A stretch of DNA of 64,000 nucleotides from assembly GCA_016721425.1 (NCBI GenBank), contig JADKID010000028.1, positions 56,881 to 120,880 of the forward strand. The letters are read 5' to 3'. Both the position numbers and the translations under genes were made by a program. The DNA comes from Bryobacterales bacterium. GTDB taxonomy: Bacteria; Acidobacteriota; Terriglobia; Bryobacterales; Bryobacteraceae. The notes beneath the pieces were generated by a model. The model was given only the letters and a program-made list of their open reading frames with translations, searched no databases and was not told where the DNA came from. The stretch's first letter is position 1. Each line of letters opens with the position of its first letter. Of this stretch, positions 1-7,447 are shown in pieces.

Positions 1-72
1 CTTTAAGCTTCAGTATATCAAGCGGGGCAAGGAGGGACGCCTGGCGAGCCGTTTCCGGCGCTGTGGCGGCAC

Positions 73-198
73 TCAGGCCTCTTCGATCGCTTCTTGTACT
101 TGTTTGATGATCTTGGGATGGAGTTGGGTGCTTCCGTGGAACGGAATCACGACGCGGCGCGCGGACTTAGCGTAGATCGTTCCACTTCGGTGAGAGTC
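73..198 (-). pseudogene. HicA toxin C-terminal remnant
   Basis: Read on the minus strand, the frame that ends at a TGA at 73-75 gives a HicA-like C-terminus: SHR near its beginning, then the stretch RRVVIPFHG and a tail with LHPKIIKQVQEA. HicA toxins carry a catalytic histidine in a GSH(R/H) motif and a similar basic strand, so SHR fits that site. The frame is open only from about 198 and lies inside the hicB reading frame, so the N-terminal half of hicA is missing. The simplest reading is a deletion that fused the 3' end of hicB to the middle of hicA. The toxin is almost certainly inactive. Confidence 0.55.
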
Positions 199-344
199 TC
201 AAAATAGAGTTCGATGGCCTCACGGATGTTGGCAATCGCCTCCTCAAGGTCCGCCCCCTGCGATTGGCAACCTTTGAGCTCGGGGCACCAAGCGTAGTAC
301 CCATGTTCGTCCTTTTCGACTACTACGCTTGCTTTGCGGGTCAT
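147..344 (-). CDS. hicB: HicB family antitoxin (C-terminus altered)
   Basis: A 65-residue protein with the partial RNase H-like HicB fold. The pattern VVVEKDEHGYYAWCPELKGCQSQG followed by an EAIANIREAIELY helix is split here only for description and is typical of the family. HicB antitoxins bind and neutralise HicA mRNA-interferase toxins. The last ten or so residues (ERSTLSPRAAS) do not look like HicB and are read from hicA sequence in another frame, which points to a fusion deletion. A GGGGA sequence just before the ATG can serve as ribosome binding site. With its toxin gene broken, this is an orphan antitoxin. Confidence 0.8.
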   Translation of the reverse strand: MTRKASVVVEKDEHGYYAWCPELKGCQSQGADLEEAIANIREAIELYFETLTEVERSTLSPRAAS

Positions 345-805
345 GTCCCCAGTGTAGCTAGGGGAGCCTCAGTTGGGGCGCGAGAATATCGGAGGGGTGG
401 TCAAAGGGATTGGGGGCTGAGCGGGCACACTTGGGCCTCGCGAAAAGGCCCGGTTGGCTCCCATTTTCGGGAGCGGACCGGGTCTTTGCTTTGCTGCGAA
501 GCAAACTGAACTTTCTAATCGCCCGGGGCCTTCGAAAAGGCCCCGAATTTTTCGAGCTGATCGGGTCAAACACCGGTTTTGCACGCGCCGTCCTAAACGG
601 CGGCCCGCATAGGAAACAGCCCACGCCATGGGGCTGCCGCTCTACTGAAGGCGAAGGGATCGAAGCTGGCCAGCGGGTCATCCCCTACGACAACGTTAGC
701 ATGGGGTGTCAAGCGTTTGGCGACCTATGTTGTTGAAAAATATAGAAACGAGGCCTGTGAACGCCAAATCTGAGAGAGGCTGGTCGAGGGTATATCTTGC
801 GCCGC
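345..805. other. Gene-free interval between hicB and the cupin gene
   Basis: No convincing protein is encoded here. The open frames on both strands (358-681 minus and 410-736 plus) are low-complexity shadows without family features. The interval holds the hairpin block at 433-544. It also has a TTGACA on the minus strand (707-712), but I could not find a good -10 box for it. The remaining sequence shows nothing I can name. Confidence 0.6.
433..544. other. Cluster of strong hairpins, possible structured RNA or repeat element
   Basis: Four stem-loops lie within 112 bases. GGGCCT 433-438 pairs with AGGCCC 446-451. GCTCCC 457-462 pairs with GGGAGC 469-474, and this stem is extended outward by CCCGGT 449-454 with ACCGGG 477-482; the extension competes with the first hairpin. 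TTTGCT 490-495 pairs with AGCAAA 500-505 around a GCGA tetraloop. GGGGCCTT 525-532 pairs with AAGGCCCC 537-544 around CGAA and is followed by GAATTTTT, so the last could terminate transcription on the plus strand. No reading frame explains the symmetry. The element's function and transcribed strand are unknown. Confidence 0.5.
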
Positions 806-1213
806 CTACTTCGTCCACTTGAAATAGTAGAACGTCAGGGGCGTCTTTCCGGTGTTTAGAATGCCGTGCGTTTTGCCGGCGGCGGAGTACATGATGGCGC
901 CGGGCGCGACCTTGGTGGTCTTGCCGTCCAACACGATCTCGCCGGTGCCTTCGGTAATCACCATGAACTCTTCCTCGGTGTGATCATGCGGCGGATGCGG
1001 AGTGGCCCCGGCATTGAGCCGCAGGCTGCCGGCCGTCATCGACTTGAGCTGATCGGTGGGGCCTTCGAAATAGACGTGGTGATCGCCGAACGGCTCCTTG
1101 ATCAGCTTGGCCTGGGCGGCGGACATCGTCGCGTTGGGCAGCTTGGCGCCTTGCGCCGCGGCGACGGCTGCGAAGAATGGAGCGACTTTGAGAAGGTCTC
1201 GACGGTTGGGCAT
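806..1213 (-). CDS. Tat-exported single-domain cupin protein
   Basis: A 135-residue protein. The start chosen is the ATG at 1213, which gives NRRDLLK followed by an alanine-rich hydrophobic stretch, a Tat-type signal; longer starts run into the upstream gene. The cupin core shows HPPHDHTEEEFMVITEG and later PGAIMYSAAGKTHGI. The histidines and glutamate of these two motifs are the usual metal ligands of small cupins. It follows the M28 enzyme by 14 bases and is probably co-transcribed. The substrate cannot be told from the sequence. Confidence 0.85.
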   Translation of the reverse strand: MPNRRDLLKVAPFFAAVAAAQGAKLPNATMSAAQAKLIKEPFGDHHVYFEGPTDQLKSMTAGSLRLNAGATPHPPHDHTEEEFMVITEGTGEIVLDGKTTKVAPGAIMYSAAGKTHGILNTGKTPLTFYYFKWTK

Positions 1214-1227
1214 ATTTCTAGAGTAGA

Positions 1228-2082
1228 TCAGGGATCGAGGCGTTTGAGAACTTCGGCGAGCGTCCGGCCCACCACCTCGAACGACGCCGGGCTGAGTTTG
1301 TCCATCGTGTCCTGCGGGGTGTGCCACCAAGCGTGGTTGGGACCGTATTCAAAGTCGATGAGATCGGCGGAGCGGACGCCCTTTCGCAGGAACGGCACGT
1401 GGTCGTCTTCGATGGGCAGGTCGGAGGCATTGAAGTGCCTGGCGTATCCGAGCGAGGCAGCGGCCTGGGTGATGACGCGGCGCAGGGGCTCCGACGAGTA
1501 GAGCTCGTTGACGATCTTGAGATCGCGGTCGCCGATCATGTCCACGTTGATGAGTGCGGTGAGGCGGTCCGTGATGCCGGCGGCCTGCCACTTGTCTGCG
1601 AGATGGCGGGAACCGTACAGGCTATCTGTGACGGTCCAGTCCTTCACCGCTTCCTCGCCGTCGAAGAAGACCAGGTAGACATCGTTCTTGAACGAGCGGT
1701 CCTTGAGACTGCGTGACAACTCCAACAGCAATCCGGCCGACGATCCGCCATCGTTGGCACCGACGAAGGGGAATGGAAACCGCTTGGTGTCGTAGTGGCC
1801 GGTGATGGCAACGGCCCTGCCGGAAAGGCCGGGCTTGCGGGCGATGATGTTCTTCATCTGGAGAGTCCCGGCAGGGGTTTTGGCGGAAAAGGCATCGTCC
1901 GAAACCTGCCAGCCATTGGCTTTGAGCTGCTCGACGATGTATGCCTGCGTCTTGACAATCGCCGGCGTGCCAGAGGGTCGCGGGCCGAAGTTGACAAGGG
2001 CCTGGGTATATTCCAGCGCCTTCTGCCCGGAGAAATCGGCGGCGGCGAGAGGCAGAAAGGAGAACAGGAGCAGAAGGCGCAT
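1228..2082 (-). CDS. M28-family glutaminyl-peptide cyclotransferase-like enzyme
   Basis: A 284-residue protein with a signal peptide (about 1-16). The zinc-enzyme motifs follow those of glutaminyl cyclases: GHYDTK, then GANDGGSSAG (metal Asp), FFDGEEA (metal Glu), the signature DSLYGSRHLA, IEDDHVPFL, and a final HAWWHT with the metal His. Animal and bacterial QC enzymes share this order and use one zinc to cyclise N-terminal glutamine to pyroglutamate. A plain aminopeptidase of the M28 family is the alternative, but DSLYGSRHLA favours QC. It sits between dinB-like and cupin genes in a tight minus-strand operon. Confidence 0.85.
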   Translation of the reverse strand: MRLLLLFSFLPLAAADFSGQKALEYTQALVNFGPRPSGTPAIVKTQAYIVEQLKANGWQVSDDAFSAKTPAGTLQMKNIIARKPGLSGRAVAITGHYDTKRFPFPFVGANDGGSSAGLLLELSRSLKDRSFKNDVYLVFFDGEEAVKDWTVTDSLYGSRHLADKWQAAGITDRLTALINVDMIGDRDLKIVNELYSSEPLRRVITQAAASLGYARHFNASDLPIEDDHVPFLRKGVRSADLIDFEYGPNHAWWHTPQDTMDKLSPASFEVVGRTLAEVLKRLDP

Positions 2083-2100
2083 CTAGAACCAGTTTAGCGG

Positions 2101-2592
2101 TCAGGCCTCGTCGGCGGAAGGCCCGTAGAGCGCCGGCACCGGCACATCGTTCATCCGCAAGTACACCGTGAGCTGGCCGCGATGGTGGATGAGGTGGTTG
2201 AACACCATCGAACGCAGCACGGCGATGCGCGGCATGGTGAAGAACACTTGCTCGCCCATGGAGAGGGTCCAGGGCGCGTGGAGATCCTCGTCGGTGGCGG
2301 CGGCCAAGGCCTCCAAAGCACCGGCGGCGGCGGCATCAAAATCGGCGAGCATCGATTCGAGTGAGACCGGAGCTTCGTTGGGACTGACGGTGGCCAGATC
2401 GAGACTGGGTGTGCGCAGGGTGAAGTTGGCCCAGGACGGCACGTTGGCGAGATGGCCAGCCAGGGCAAGCATGGTCATGGACTTAGGATGGGGCTGGAAT
2501 GACGCCTTTTCAAACGGGACGCGCGCCAGCGTTTTGCGCGTATTGCCCAGTTCGTGGATGAACTCCGGGAGTAGTGATTGTGCGATGGACAT
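2101..2592 (-). CDS. DinB-like four-helix protein
   Basis: A 163-residue protein of the DinB/YfiT superfamily. It has the usual helical pattern, with the conserved His in LAGHLA (about residue 48) and the downstream HHRGQ motif (about 137-141). These supply the metal triad in the family. Members include thiol-dependent transferases and damage-induced proteins of unknown role; nothing here picks out the substrate. It is the first gene of a probable three-gene operon, ending 18 bases before the M28 enzyme. Confidence 0.85.
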   Translation of the reverse strand: MSIAQSLLPEFIHELGNTRKTLARVPFEKASFQPHPKSMTMLALAGHLANVPSWANFTLRTPSLDLATVSPNEAPVSLESMLADFDAAAAGALEALAAATDEDLHAPWTLSMGEQVFFTMPRIAVLRSMVFNHLIHHRGQLTVYLRMNDVPVPALYGPSADEA

Positions 2593-2664
2593 GGGGCTTA
2601 TTGTAGCGGGAGTGCACGCTGGGGGCGAGGGGTGCGTCTACGCTGGCAGGAGGTGGTTACGAAC

Positions 2665-3141
2665 ATGAAGGTTGCGTTGCTGGCGGCGATAGGGTTTGGA
2701 TTAATCGCGGGTCTGGCGGGGCAGGAGCGCCGTGAACCGCCAGTATTCAAGGTCGAACTGACGATCAAGGACGGGACGGAGGGGGCGGCGAAGACGGGCC
2801 GGCGCTACACGCTGCTGATGAACAACGGCGAGAAAGGCACGCTCCGCTCCGGCAACCGTTTGCCGATCACCGCGGCGAACGGAAGCACGACCTACGTCGA
2901 TGTCGGCGTGAACATCGACGCCACCGTGCGGGAGCAGAATGGGATCTTCCCGCTTCGCGCCGAGATCGAGGTGAGCTCGGCGGGTAAGCCCGAAGCGATG
3001 CAGCAGCCGGTGATCTCGCAGATGCGCATCATGGTGAACACTACTGTTCTCCTGGGAAAGCTCACGCAGGTGGCGGCGGTGGATGATCCCGTCACGCAGC
3101 GGAAGTTGGAAGTCGACGCCCTCGTGACGAAAGTGAACTGA
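2665..3141 (+). CDS. Small secreted protein of unknown function
   Basis: A 158-residue protein. The ATG at 2665 was chosen because it follows AGGAGGT (2650-2656) at the right distance and opens a signal peptide (KVALLAAIGFGLIAGLAG). The mature part is beta-rich: it starts with FKVELTIKDG, has a Tyr/Thr/Leu-rich strand with MNNGEKG, and later VNIDATV. This recalls small secreted acidobacterial proteins with a single beta-sandwich. I do not recognise a family. It is divergent from dinB, so the two share the upstream region. Confidence 0.75.
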   Translation: MKVALLAAIGFGLIAGLAGQERREPPVFKVELTIKDGTEGAAKTGRRYTLLMNNGEKGTLRSGNRLPITAANGSTTYVDVGVNIDATVREQNGIFPLRAEIEVSSAGKPEAMQQPVISQMRIMVNTTVLLGKLTQVAAVDDPVTQRKLEVDALVTKVN

Positions 3142-3249
3142 GGGGACCTGGCGCGCGAGTGCCCCGTCGTTTGCCGGAAATCGGCGGTCTGGTAGGCTGA
3201 AATCAGGTACACACCCCTGGATTCCAAGTTCTCCCAGCATTGCGAGCAG

Positions 3250-4308
3250 ATGTGGCGAGAGGTGTCCGCCCGGCCGGACGCGCCGCTCGACGATCCCGAA
3301 TTCGGCCTTGGAGGCGCGTTGGACGCCGCGTGGCTGCGCCGCGGCCGCGACGCCAAGCATGTGATCTACGGCAACGCGGTCCAACCGGTTTCGCCGCTCT
3401 ACGTCTCCTCGATCTGCAAGGAGAAGTGCACCTACTGCAACTACCGCGCGGGCAGCGAGGATCCGGGGTTGAAGCGGGTGCGGCTCTCGCTGGAGGACCT
3501 GGAACGCGAAGTGCGGTTTCTGGTGGCCGAGCGCGGCCTACGCGCCGTGGAGTTGGTCTACGCCAGTGATCCGCTGATCGGCGTGGAGCAGATGGAAGCG
3601 CACATCGCACTCACCAAGGGCATCCTGAACGAGCACGGCGGTGGCCGAGTGGGCTTGAGTGCGGAGCCGATGGAAGTGGAGGACTACGCGCGGTTGAAGG
3701 CCGCCGGCCTGGCTTTCAGCGTGGTGTGGCAGGAGACGTATGACCCGGTCCGCTATGCGGAGCTTCATCCGGGCCGGCAGGTGAAATCCGACTACGCCTA
3801 CCGCCTGGACAGCTTCGGCCGGATGCTGGAGGCGGGCCTGGAAGACGTGGGGATCGGGGTGCTGAGCGGCTTGGCCGATTGGCGCAAGGACTGGTCCATG
3901 CTGATGCGGCATGAGGATTGGCTGCGGCAGCGCTACGGCCGCGGGGCGTCGATCCTGGGCGTACCCCGGCTGAAAGCGGCGCCGGGAGCGGTGTTCCAGG
4001 AGTTTGGCTTCGCGCCGAACGACGACGCATTCCGGGCGCTGGTGGCGCTGCATAAGGCGCGGTTTCCGGAGGTCCGGCCCTTTGTCAGCACGCGGGAAGA
4101 CTTCGAAATGTGCCTCCAGTTGGCCGCGGGCGGCGGTTGCCTGTTCACGTTCAACTGCTCCGTGGTACCGGGCGGCTATACGCTGGACAACGCCGGAGCG
4201 CAGTTCGTGACGGGCAACTTTGACGCGCTGGAGTACGGAAGAAGAGTGGAACTAGCAGGATTCCGAGTGGATTGGGAGTGGAGTCTCTGCTACACTACAA
4301 TTGTTTGA
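3250..4308 (+). CDS. ThiH/HydG-like radical SAM enzyme
   Basis: A 352-residue radical SAM protein. The cluster motif CKEKCTYC (CX3CX2C) is near residue 57. The SAM-binding strands, QETYDPVRYAELHP and the late PGGY followed by a WEW tail follow ThiH, the tyrosine lyase that makes dehydroglycine for the thiazole of thiamin. The C-terminal CX2CX22C of HydG is absent, so HydG is unlikely. There are no thiamin genes nearby, so it could be a paralogue with another product. The start is uncertain: no good ribosome site precedes 3250, and the only alternative in the same open frame is a CTG at 3217. Confidence 0.8.
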   Translation: MWREVSARPDAPLDDPEFGLGGALDAAWLRRGRDAKHVIYGNAVQPVSPLYVSSICKEKCTYCNYRAGSEDPGLKRVRLSLEDLEREVRFLVAERGLRAVELVYASDPLIGVEQMEAHIALTKGILNEHGGGRVGLSAEPMEVEDYARLKAAGLAFSVVWQETYDPVRYAELHPGRQVKSDYAYRLDSFGRMLEAGLEDVGIGVLSGLADWRKDWSMLMRHEDWLRQRYGRGASILGVPRLKAAPGAVFQEFGFAPNDDAFRALVALHKARFPEVRPFVSTREDFEMCLQLAAGGGCLFTFNCSVVPGGYTLDNAGAQFVTGNFDALEYGRRVELAGFRVDWEWSLCYTTIV

Positions 4309-4361
4309 CTGCGCCTACCCGGGTGCGTCGTGTGTCGTGACTGCCGAAGTTTGCCACGCGT

Positions 4362-4390
4362 TTGACTGCTTTGCCTGGGATCCGTAGAAT
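4362..4390 (+). promoter_or_regulatory. Sigma-70-type promoter of rplM-rpsI
   Basis: TTGACT (4362-4367), a 17-base spacer, and TAGAAT (4385-4390). Transcription would start near 4397, about 30 bases before the rplM ATG at 4427. Spacing and boxes are close to consensus. Confidence 0.7.
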
Positions 4391-4426
4391 AAAAGGTTTG
4401 AGTCTGGATACGGAGATCGTCTGTCT

Positions 4427-4858
4427 ATGAAGACCGCATTTCCGTCCAAGAGCGAGATCACGCGGAGCTGGTTCGTGCTCGACGCCAGTGAAGCCGCTCT
4501 GGGACGGCTCGCCAGCAAGGCCGCCAAGATTCTGATGGGGAAGCATAAGCCGACTTATGTCTCCTTCTTGGATTCTGGTGACCACGTGATCGTGATTAAC
4601 GCCGACAAGGCCATCCTGACCGGCAACAAAGAGCAACAGAAGATGTATCGCCGCCACTCGGGCTATCCCGGCGGCCTTACTGAAATCCGCGCCGACAAGA
4701 TGCGGGCGACGCGCCCCATCAAGATGGTGGAAGAAGCCATCAAGGGTATGCTGCCGAAGACCAAAATGGGCAAGCAGATGTACCGGAAGCTGAAGGTGTA
4801 TGCGGGCGATAAGCATCCGCATGAGGCTCAGCAACCCACGGCGCTGGCAGCCAAGTAA
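4427..4858 (+). CDS. rplM: 50S ribosomal protein L13
   Basis: A 143-residue L13, the usual length. It starts with the family region WFVLDASEAALGRLAS, then AKILMGKHKPTY, and has the downstream GYPGGL loop and an AIKGMLPKTKMG segment. L13 binds 23S rRNA early in assembly of the large subunit. It is followed 25 bases later by rpsI, the standard rplM-rpsI pair, and preceded by a clear promoter. Confidence 0.98.
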   Translation: MKTAFPSKSEITRSWFVLDASEAALGRLASKAAKILMGKHKPTYVSFLDSGDHVIVINADKAILTGNKEQQKMYRRHSGYPGGLTEIRADKMRATRPIKMVEEAIKGMLPKTKMGKQMYRKLKVYAGDKHPHEAQQPTALAAK

Positions 4859-4883
4859 ACGCACGACGGAGAAAGATTTCTAA

Positions 4884-5276
4884 ATGGCACTGCTTCAGTA
4901 CCTCGGAACGGGCCGCCGCAAGCGCGCGGTTGCTCGTGTGTTTCTGCGTCCCGGCACTGGGAAGATGACCGTCAATGGTAAGACCATGGACGAGTACTTC
5001 ACCACCTACACGGCCCGGGCACTGGTCCGCCAGCCGATGGCTGCGACGGAGACGGCAGACAAGTTTGACGTCCTGGTGAACACCGACGGCGGTGGAGTCA
5101 ACGGGCAGGCGGGCGCAGTGCGCCTGGGCATCGCGAGAGCGTTGTGCGAGTTCAATATCGAATTGCGCGGCAAGCTGAAGTCTGAAGGGTTCATGACGCG
5201 TGACGCGCGTGAGCACGAGCGGACGAAGTACGGCCAAAAGGGCGCGCGCGCCCGGTTCCAGTTCTCCAAGCGCTAA
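4884..5276 (+). CDS. rpsI: 30S ribosomal protein S9
   Basis: A 130-residue S9 of normal length. It has YLGTGRRKRAVARV at the N-terminus and the invariant basic C-terminal tail ending in RFQFSKR, which reaches the P-site tRNA in the decoding centre. A GGAGAAAG ribosome site precedes the ATG. It is the second gene of the rplM operon. Confidence 0.98.
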   Translation: MALLQYLGTGRRKRAVARVFLRPGTGKMTVNGKTMDEYFTTYTARALVRQPMAATETADKFDVLVNTDGGGVNGQAGAVRLGIARALCEFNIELRGKLKSEGFMTRDAREHERTKYGQKGARARFQFSKR

Positions 5277-5318
5277 TTGCGCGCGGCTGGGATCCGATTC
5301 GATTCTGTTTGTTTTGGG

Positions 5319-5377
5319 CCAGCCGCCTCTCTACCGGCAAATCTCGCTTTGGGCGCCGGTAGACCAGAGGCGGCTGG
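5319..5377 (+). promoter_or_regulatory. Long hairpin in the rpsI-rpsB intergenic region (possible S2 leader)
   Basis: CCAGCCGCCTCT (5319-5330) pairs with AGAGGCGGCTGG (5366-5377). Inside it, CTACCGGC (5331-5338) pairs with GCCGGTAG (5355-5362), with a 3-base bulge on the right arm. There is no T tract, so it is not a simple terminator. It lies in the 174-base leader of rpsB. S2 leaders that bind S2 and repress rpsB-tsf are known in proteobacteria; a similar role here is an inference. Confidence 0.5.
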
Positions 5378-5450
5378 ACTTGCGTTGGCCCTCCCGGCAA
5401 CCCCGGCCGGATAGACCGGTTCCCAGCCTGATGGGGACACAGGAGCTACT

Positions 5451-6365
5451 TTGCCTTCCATTAGCATGAAAGAATTGCTCGAAGCGGGCGTTCACTTCGG
5501 GCACCAGACCAAGCGCTGGAATCCAAAGATGAAGGAATACATCTTTGGCGAACGTAACGGCATTTACATCATCGACCTGCAGAAGACGCTGAAGCTGTTC
5601 AAGGACGCCATGCGGTTCGTCGGTGAGCAGGCGGCGATGGGCAAGACCATCCTGTTTGTCGGCACCAAGCGCCAGGCGCAAGAGGCCATCATGGAAGAGG
5701 CCACGCGCTGCGGCATGTACTACGTGAACAATCGCTGGCTGGGCGGCCTGATGACGAACTTCGTCACAGTGAAGCAGTCCATCAAGCGGCTCAAGGAACT
5801 GGAGAGCATTCTGGATGGCGACGACACGGCGCGCCGCACCAAGAAAGAGCTCATCCAGATGGAGCGCGAGCGCAAGAATCTCATGTCCAACCTGGCCGGC
5901 ATCAAGGACATGGACGGCCTGCCGGACCTCATCTTCGTGATCGATTCCAACAAGGAAGACATCGCCGTGAAGGAAGCCCGCAAGCTGGGCATCCCGGTTG
6001 TCGCAGTAGTCGACACCAACTGCGATCCGGACATGGTGGATCACCCCATTCCGGGCAACGATGACGCGCTGCGCGCCATCCGCCTGTTCGCCAACAAGAT
6101 CGCCGACGCCATGATCGAGGGCCGTTCGCTCGCCAGCGAGCAGGACTTCCCCAACAAGGAGATCGTCACCGAGGACGGTCCCGTGGAAGACATGTCGCAA
6201 TTCGCCCACTACGTGGATCCCCGTTTGAACGAAGACGTGCTGACGGAAGGAATCTCCGACATCGACCTGCCCAGCATGTCGCTGCCGAAGAAGACCGTGG
6301 TTGTCGAGCCCGCGGCAGTAGTTGCGGAAGCGGCGCCCGCCGCCGATCCGGCCGAAGCAAACTAG
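5451..6365 (+). CDS. rpsB: 30S ribosomal protein S2
   Basis: A 304-residue S2. The TTG at 5451 is preferred over the ATG at 5466 because AGGAG (5441-5445) ends five bases before the TTG. The family pattern is clear: LLEAGVHFGHQTKRWNPKM, FVGTKRQAQ, and the RWLGGLMTNF segment. The last 50 or so residues are an Ala/Val/Pro-rich extension beyond the usual S2 core of about 240-250. S2 joins the small subunit late and is needed to hold S1. rpsB and tsf are adjacent as in most bacteria. Confidence 0.97.
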   Translation: MPSISMKELLEAGVHFGHQTKRWNPKMKEYIFGERNGIYIIDLQKTLKLFKDAMRFVGEQAAMGKTILFVGTKRQAQEAIMEEATRCGMYYVNNRWLGGLMTNFVTVKQSIKRLKELESILDGDDTARRTKKELIQMERERKNLMSNLAGIKDMDGLPDLIFVIDSNKEDIAVKEARKLGIPVVAVVDTNCDPDMVDHPIPGNDDALRAIRLFANKIADAMIEGRSLASEQDFPNKEIVTEDGPVEDMSQFAHYVDPRLNEDVLTEGISDIDLPSMSLPKKTVVVEPAAVVAEAAPAADPAEAN

Positions 6366-6377
6366 TCACCTCATCCC

Positions 6378-6404
6378 GGGCGCGGCATCTGATCCGCCGC
6401 GCCC
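6378..6404 (+). other. Hairpin between rpsB and tsf
   Basis: GGGCGCGGC (6378-6386) pairs perfectly with GCCGCGCCC (6396-6404) around a 9-base loop. It is followed by AAACCCC, and a short T run comes only at about 6420. It may be a partial terminator or an attenuator that sets the ratio of S2 to EF-Ts. Confidence 0.5.
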
Positions 6405-6443
6405 AAACCCCTCATAGTCCGTTTTTATCCAAGAGAGAATCCC

Positions 6444-7349
6444 ATGGCAGAAATCAGTGCGCAGCTAGTCAAGCAACTCCGTGACGCTACCGCGGCGGGC
6501 ATGATGGAGTGCAAAAAGGCCCTTGTGGAGGCCAACGGCGATTTGAACGAAGCGCAGGTCATCCTGCGCAAGCGCGGTCTGGCGACGGCGGCCAAGAAGG
6601 CCAGCCGCTCAGCCAAGGAAGGCCTTATCGGCTTGTATGTCAGCCCCTCCTGCGGCGAAGGCCTGTTGGTGGAAGTGAACTGCGAGACCGATTTTGTCGC
6701 CAAGACGCCCGACTTCGTGGCGCTGGTGGAAGAGGTCAAGCAGATCATCCTGGCAGGTAAGCCGGCCGACGTTGCGGCCTTGCTCGCGCTGCCTTCCAAG
6801 TCTGAGCCGGCCGTTTCCGTGGCGGACCTGCTCACGAACAAGATCGCCAAGGTCGGCGAGAATATGGGCGTCCCGCGTTTTGCGCTGGTGCAGGCCGCTG
6901 GCGTGCTGGGCAGCTACACGCACCCCGGCTCCAAGCTGGTGGTGCTGGTGGATGTGACGTGCAAGAACGCAGCCACGAAAGAGGCCCCGGCGTTTAAGGA
7001 ACTGGTCCAGGACCTGGCGATGCAGGTGGCCGCGGCCGATCCCAAGTTCCTCACCAAGGCGTTTGTCACCGAAGAGTACATCGCCAAGGAAAAAGAAATT
7101 CAGCGCGCCCGCGCTTTGGCCGAAGGCAAGCCCGAGAAGATCGTCGACAAGGTTGTGGAAGGCCGCATGTCGAAGTTCTACGAAGAGGTCTGCCTGCTGG
7201 ACCAGCCGTTCATCAAAGAGAACTCGCTGACCATCACCCAACTGCTGGCCGATAAGAGCAAGCAGGTTGGTGACGAGCTCGGCGTGGCGTCGTTCGTGCG
7301 GTTCAAGGTAGGCGAGACGGCGGCGGCGGAAGAGCCGGCGGCCGAGTAG
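6444..7349 (+). CDS. tsf: Elongation factor Ts
   Basis: A 301-residue EF-Ts, the GDP/GTP exchange factor of EF-Tu. The N-terminal UBA-like domain has VKQLRDATAAGMMECKKAL. The core has VEVNCETDFVAK and the dimerisation region runs to the C-terminus, ending in an acidic Ala-rich tail. AAGAGAGAA precedes the ATG as a weak ribosome site. A strong terminator follows at 7374. Confidence 0.98.
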   Translation: MAEISAQLVKQLRDATAAGMMECKKALVEANGDLNEAQVILRKRGLATAAKKASRSAKEGLIGLYVSPSCGEGLLVEVNCETDFVAKTPDFVALVEEVKQIILAGKPADVAALLALPSKSEPAVSVADLLTNKIAKVGENMGVPRFALVQAAGVLGSYTHPGSKLVVLVDVTCKNAATKEAPAFKELVQDLAMQVAAADPKFLTKAFVTEEYIAKEKEIQRARALAEGKPEKIVDKVVEGRMSKFYEEVCLLDQPFIKENSLTITQLLADKSKQVGDELGVASFVRFKVGETAAAEEPAAE

Positions 7350-7373
7350 TCTGCTGACCGATTGAATTCCCGG

Positions 7374-7413
7374 GAGCCGGCGTGATCCTTCACTGGACCA
7401 CGCCGGCTCTTTT
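7374..7413 (+). terminator. Rho-independent terminator after tsf
   Basis: GAGCCGGCGTG (7374-7384) pairs perfectly with CACGCCGGCTC (7399-7409), an 11-base-pair stem with a 14-base loop, directly followed by TTTT. It separates rpsB-tsf from pyrH-frr. Confidence 0.9.
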
Positions 7414-7447
7414 CGCAGTAAGCTGAGTCAGGAAGGAAAAAAGGCGG

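Noticed and set aside
1..173. An open plus-strand frame from the window edge
   Set aside because: It runs antisense through the hicA remnant and has no recognisable domain; only about 30 codons at the edge are free of overlap.
410..736. A 108-codon frame across the hairpin block
   Set aside because: No ribosome site or family features; the hairpins and base composition explain the open frame.
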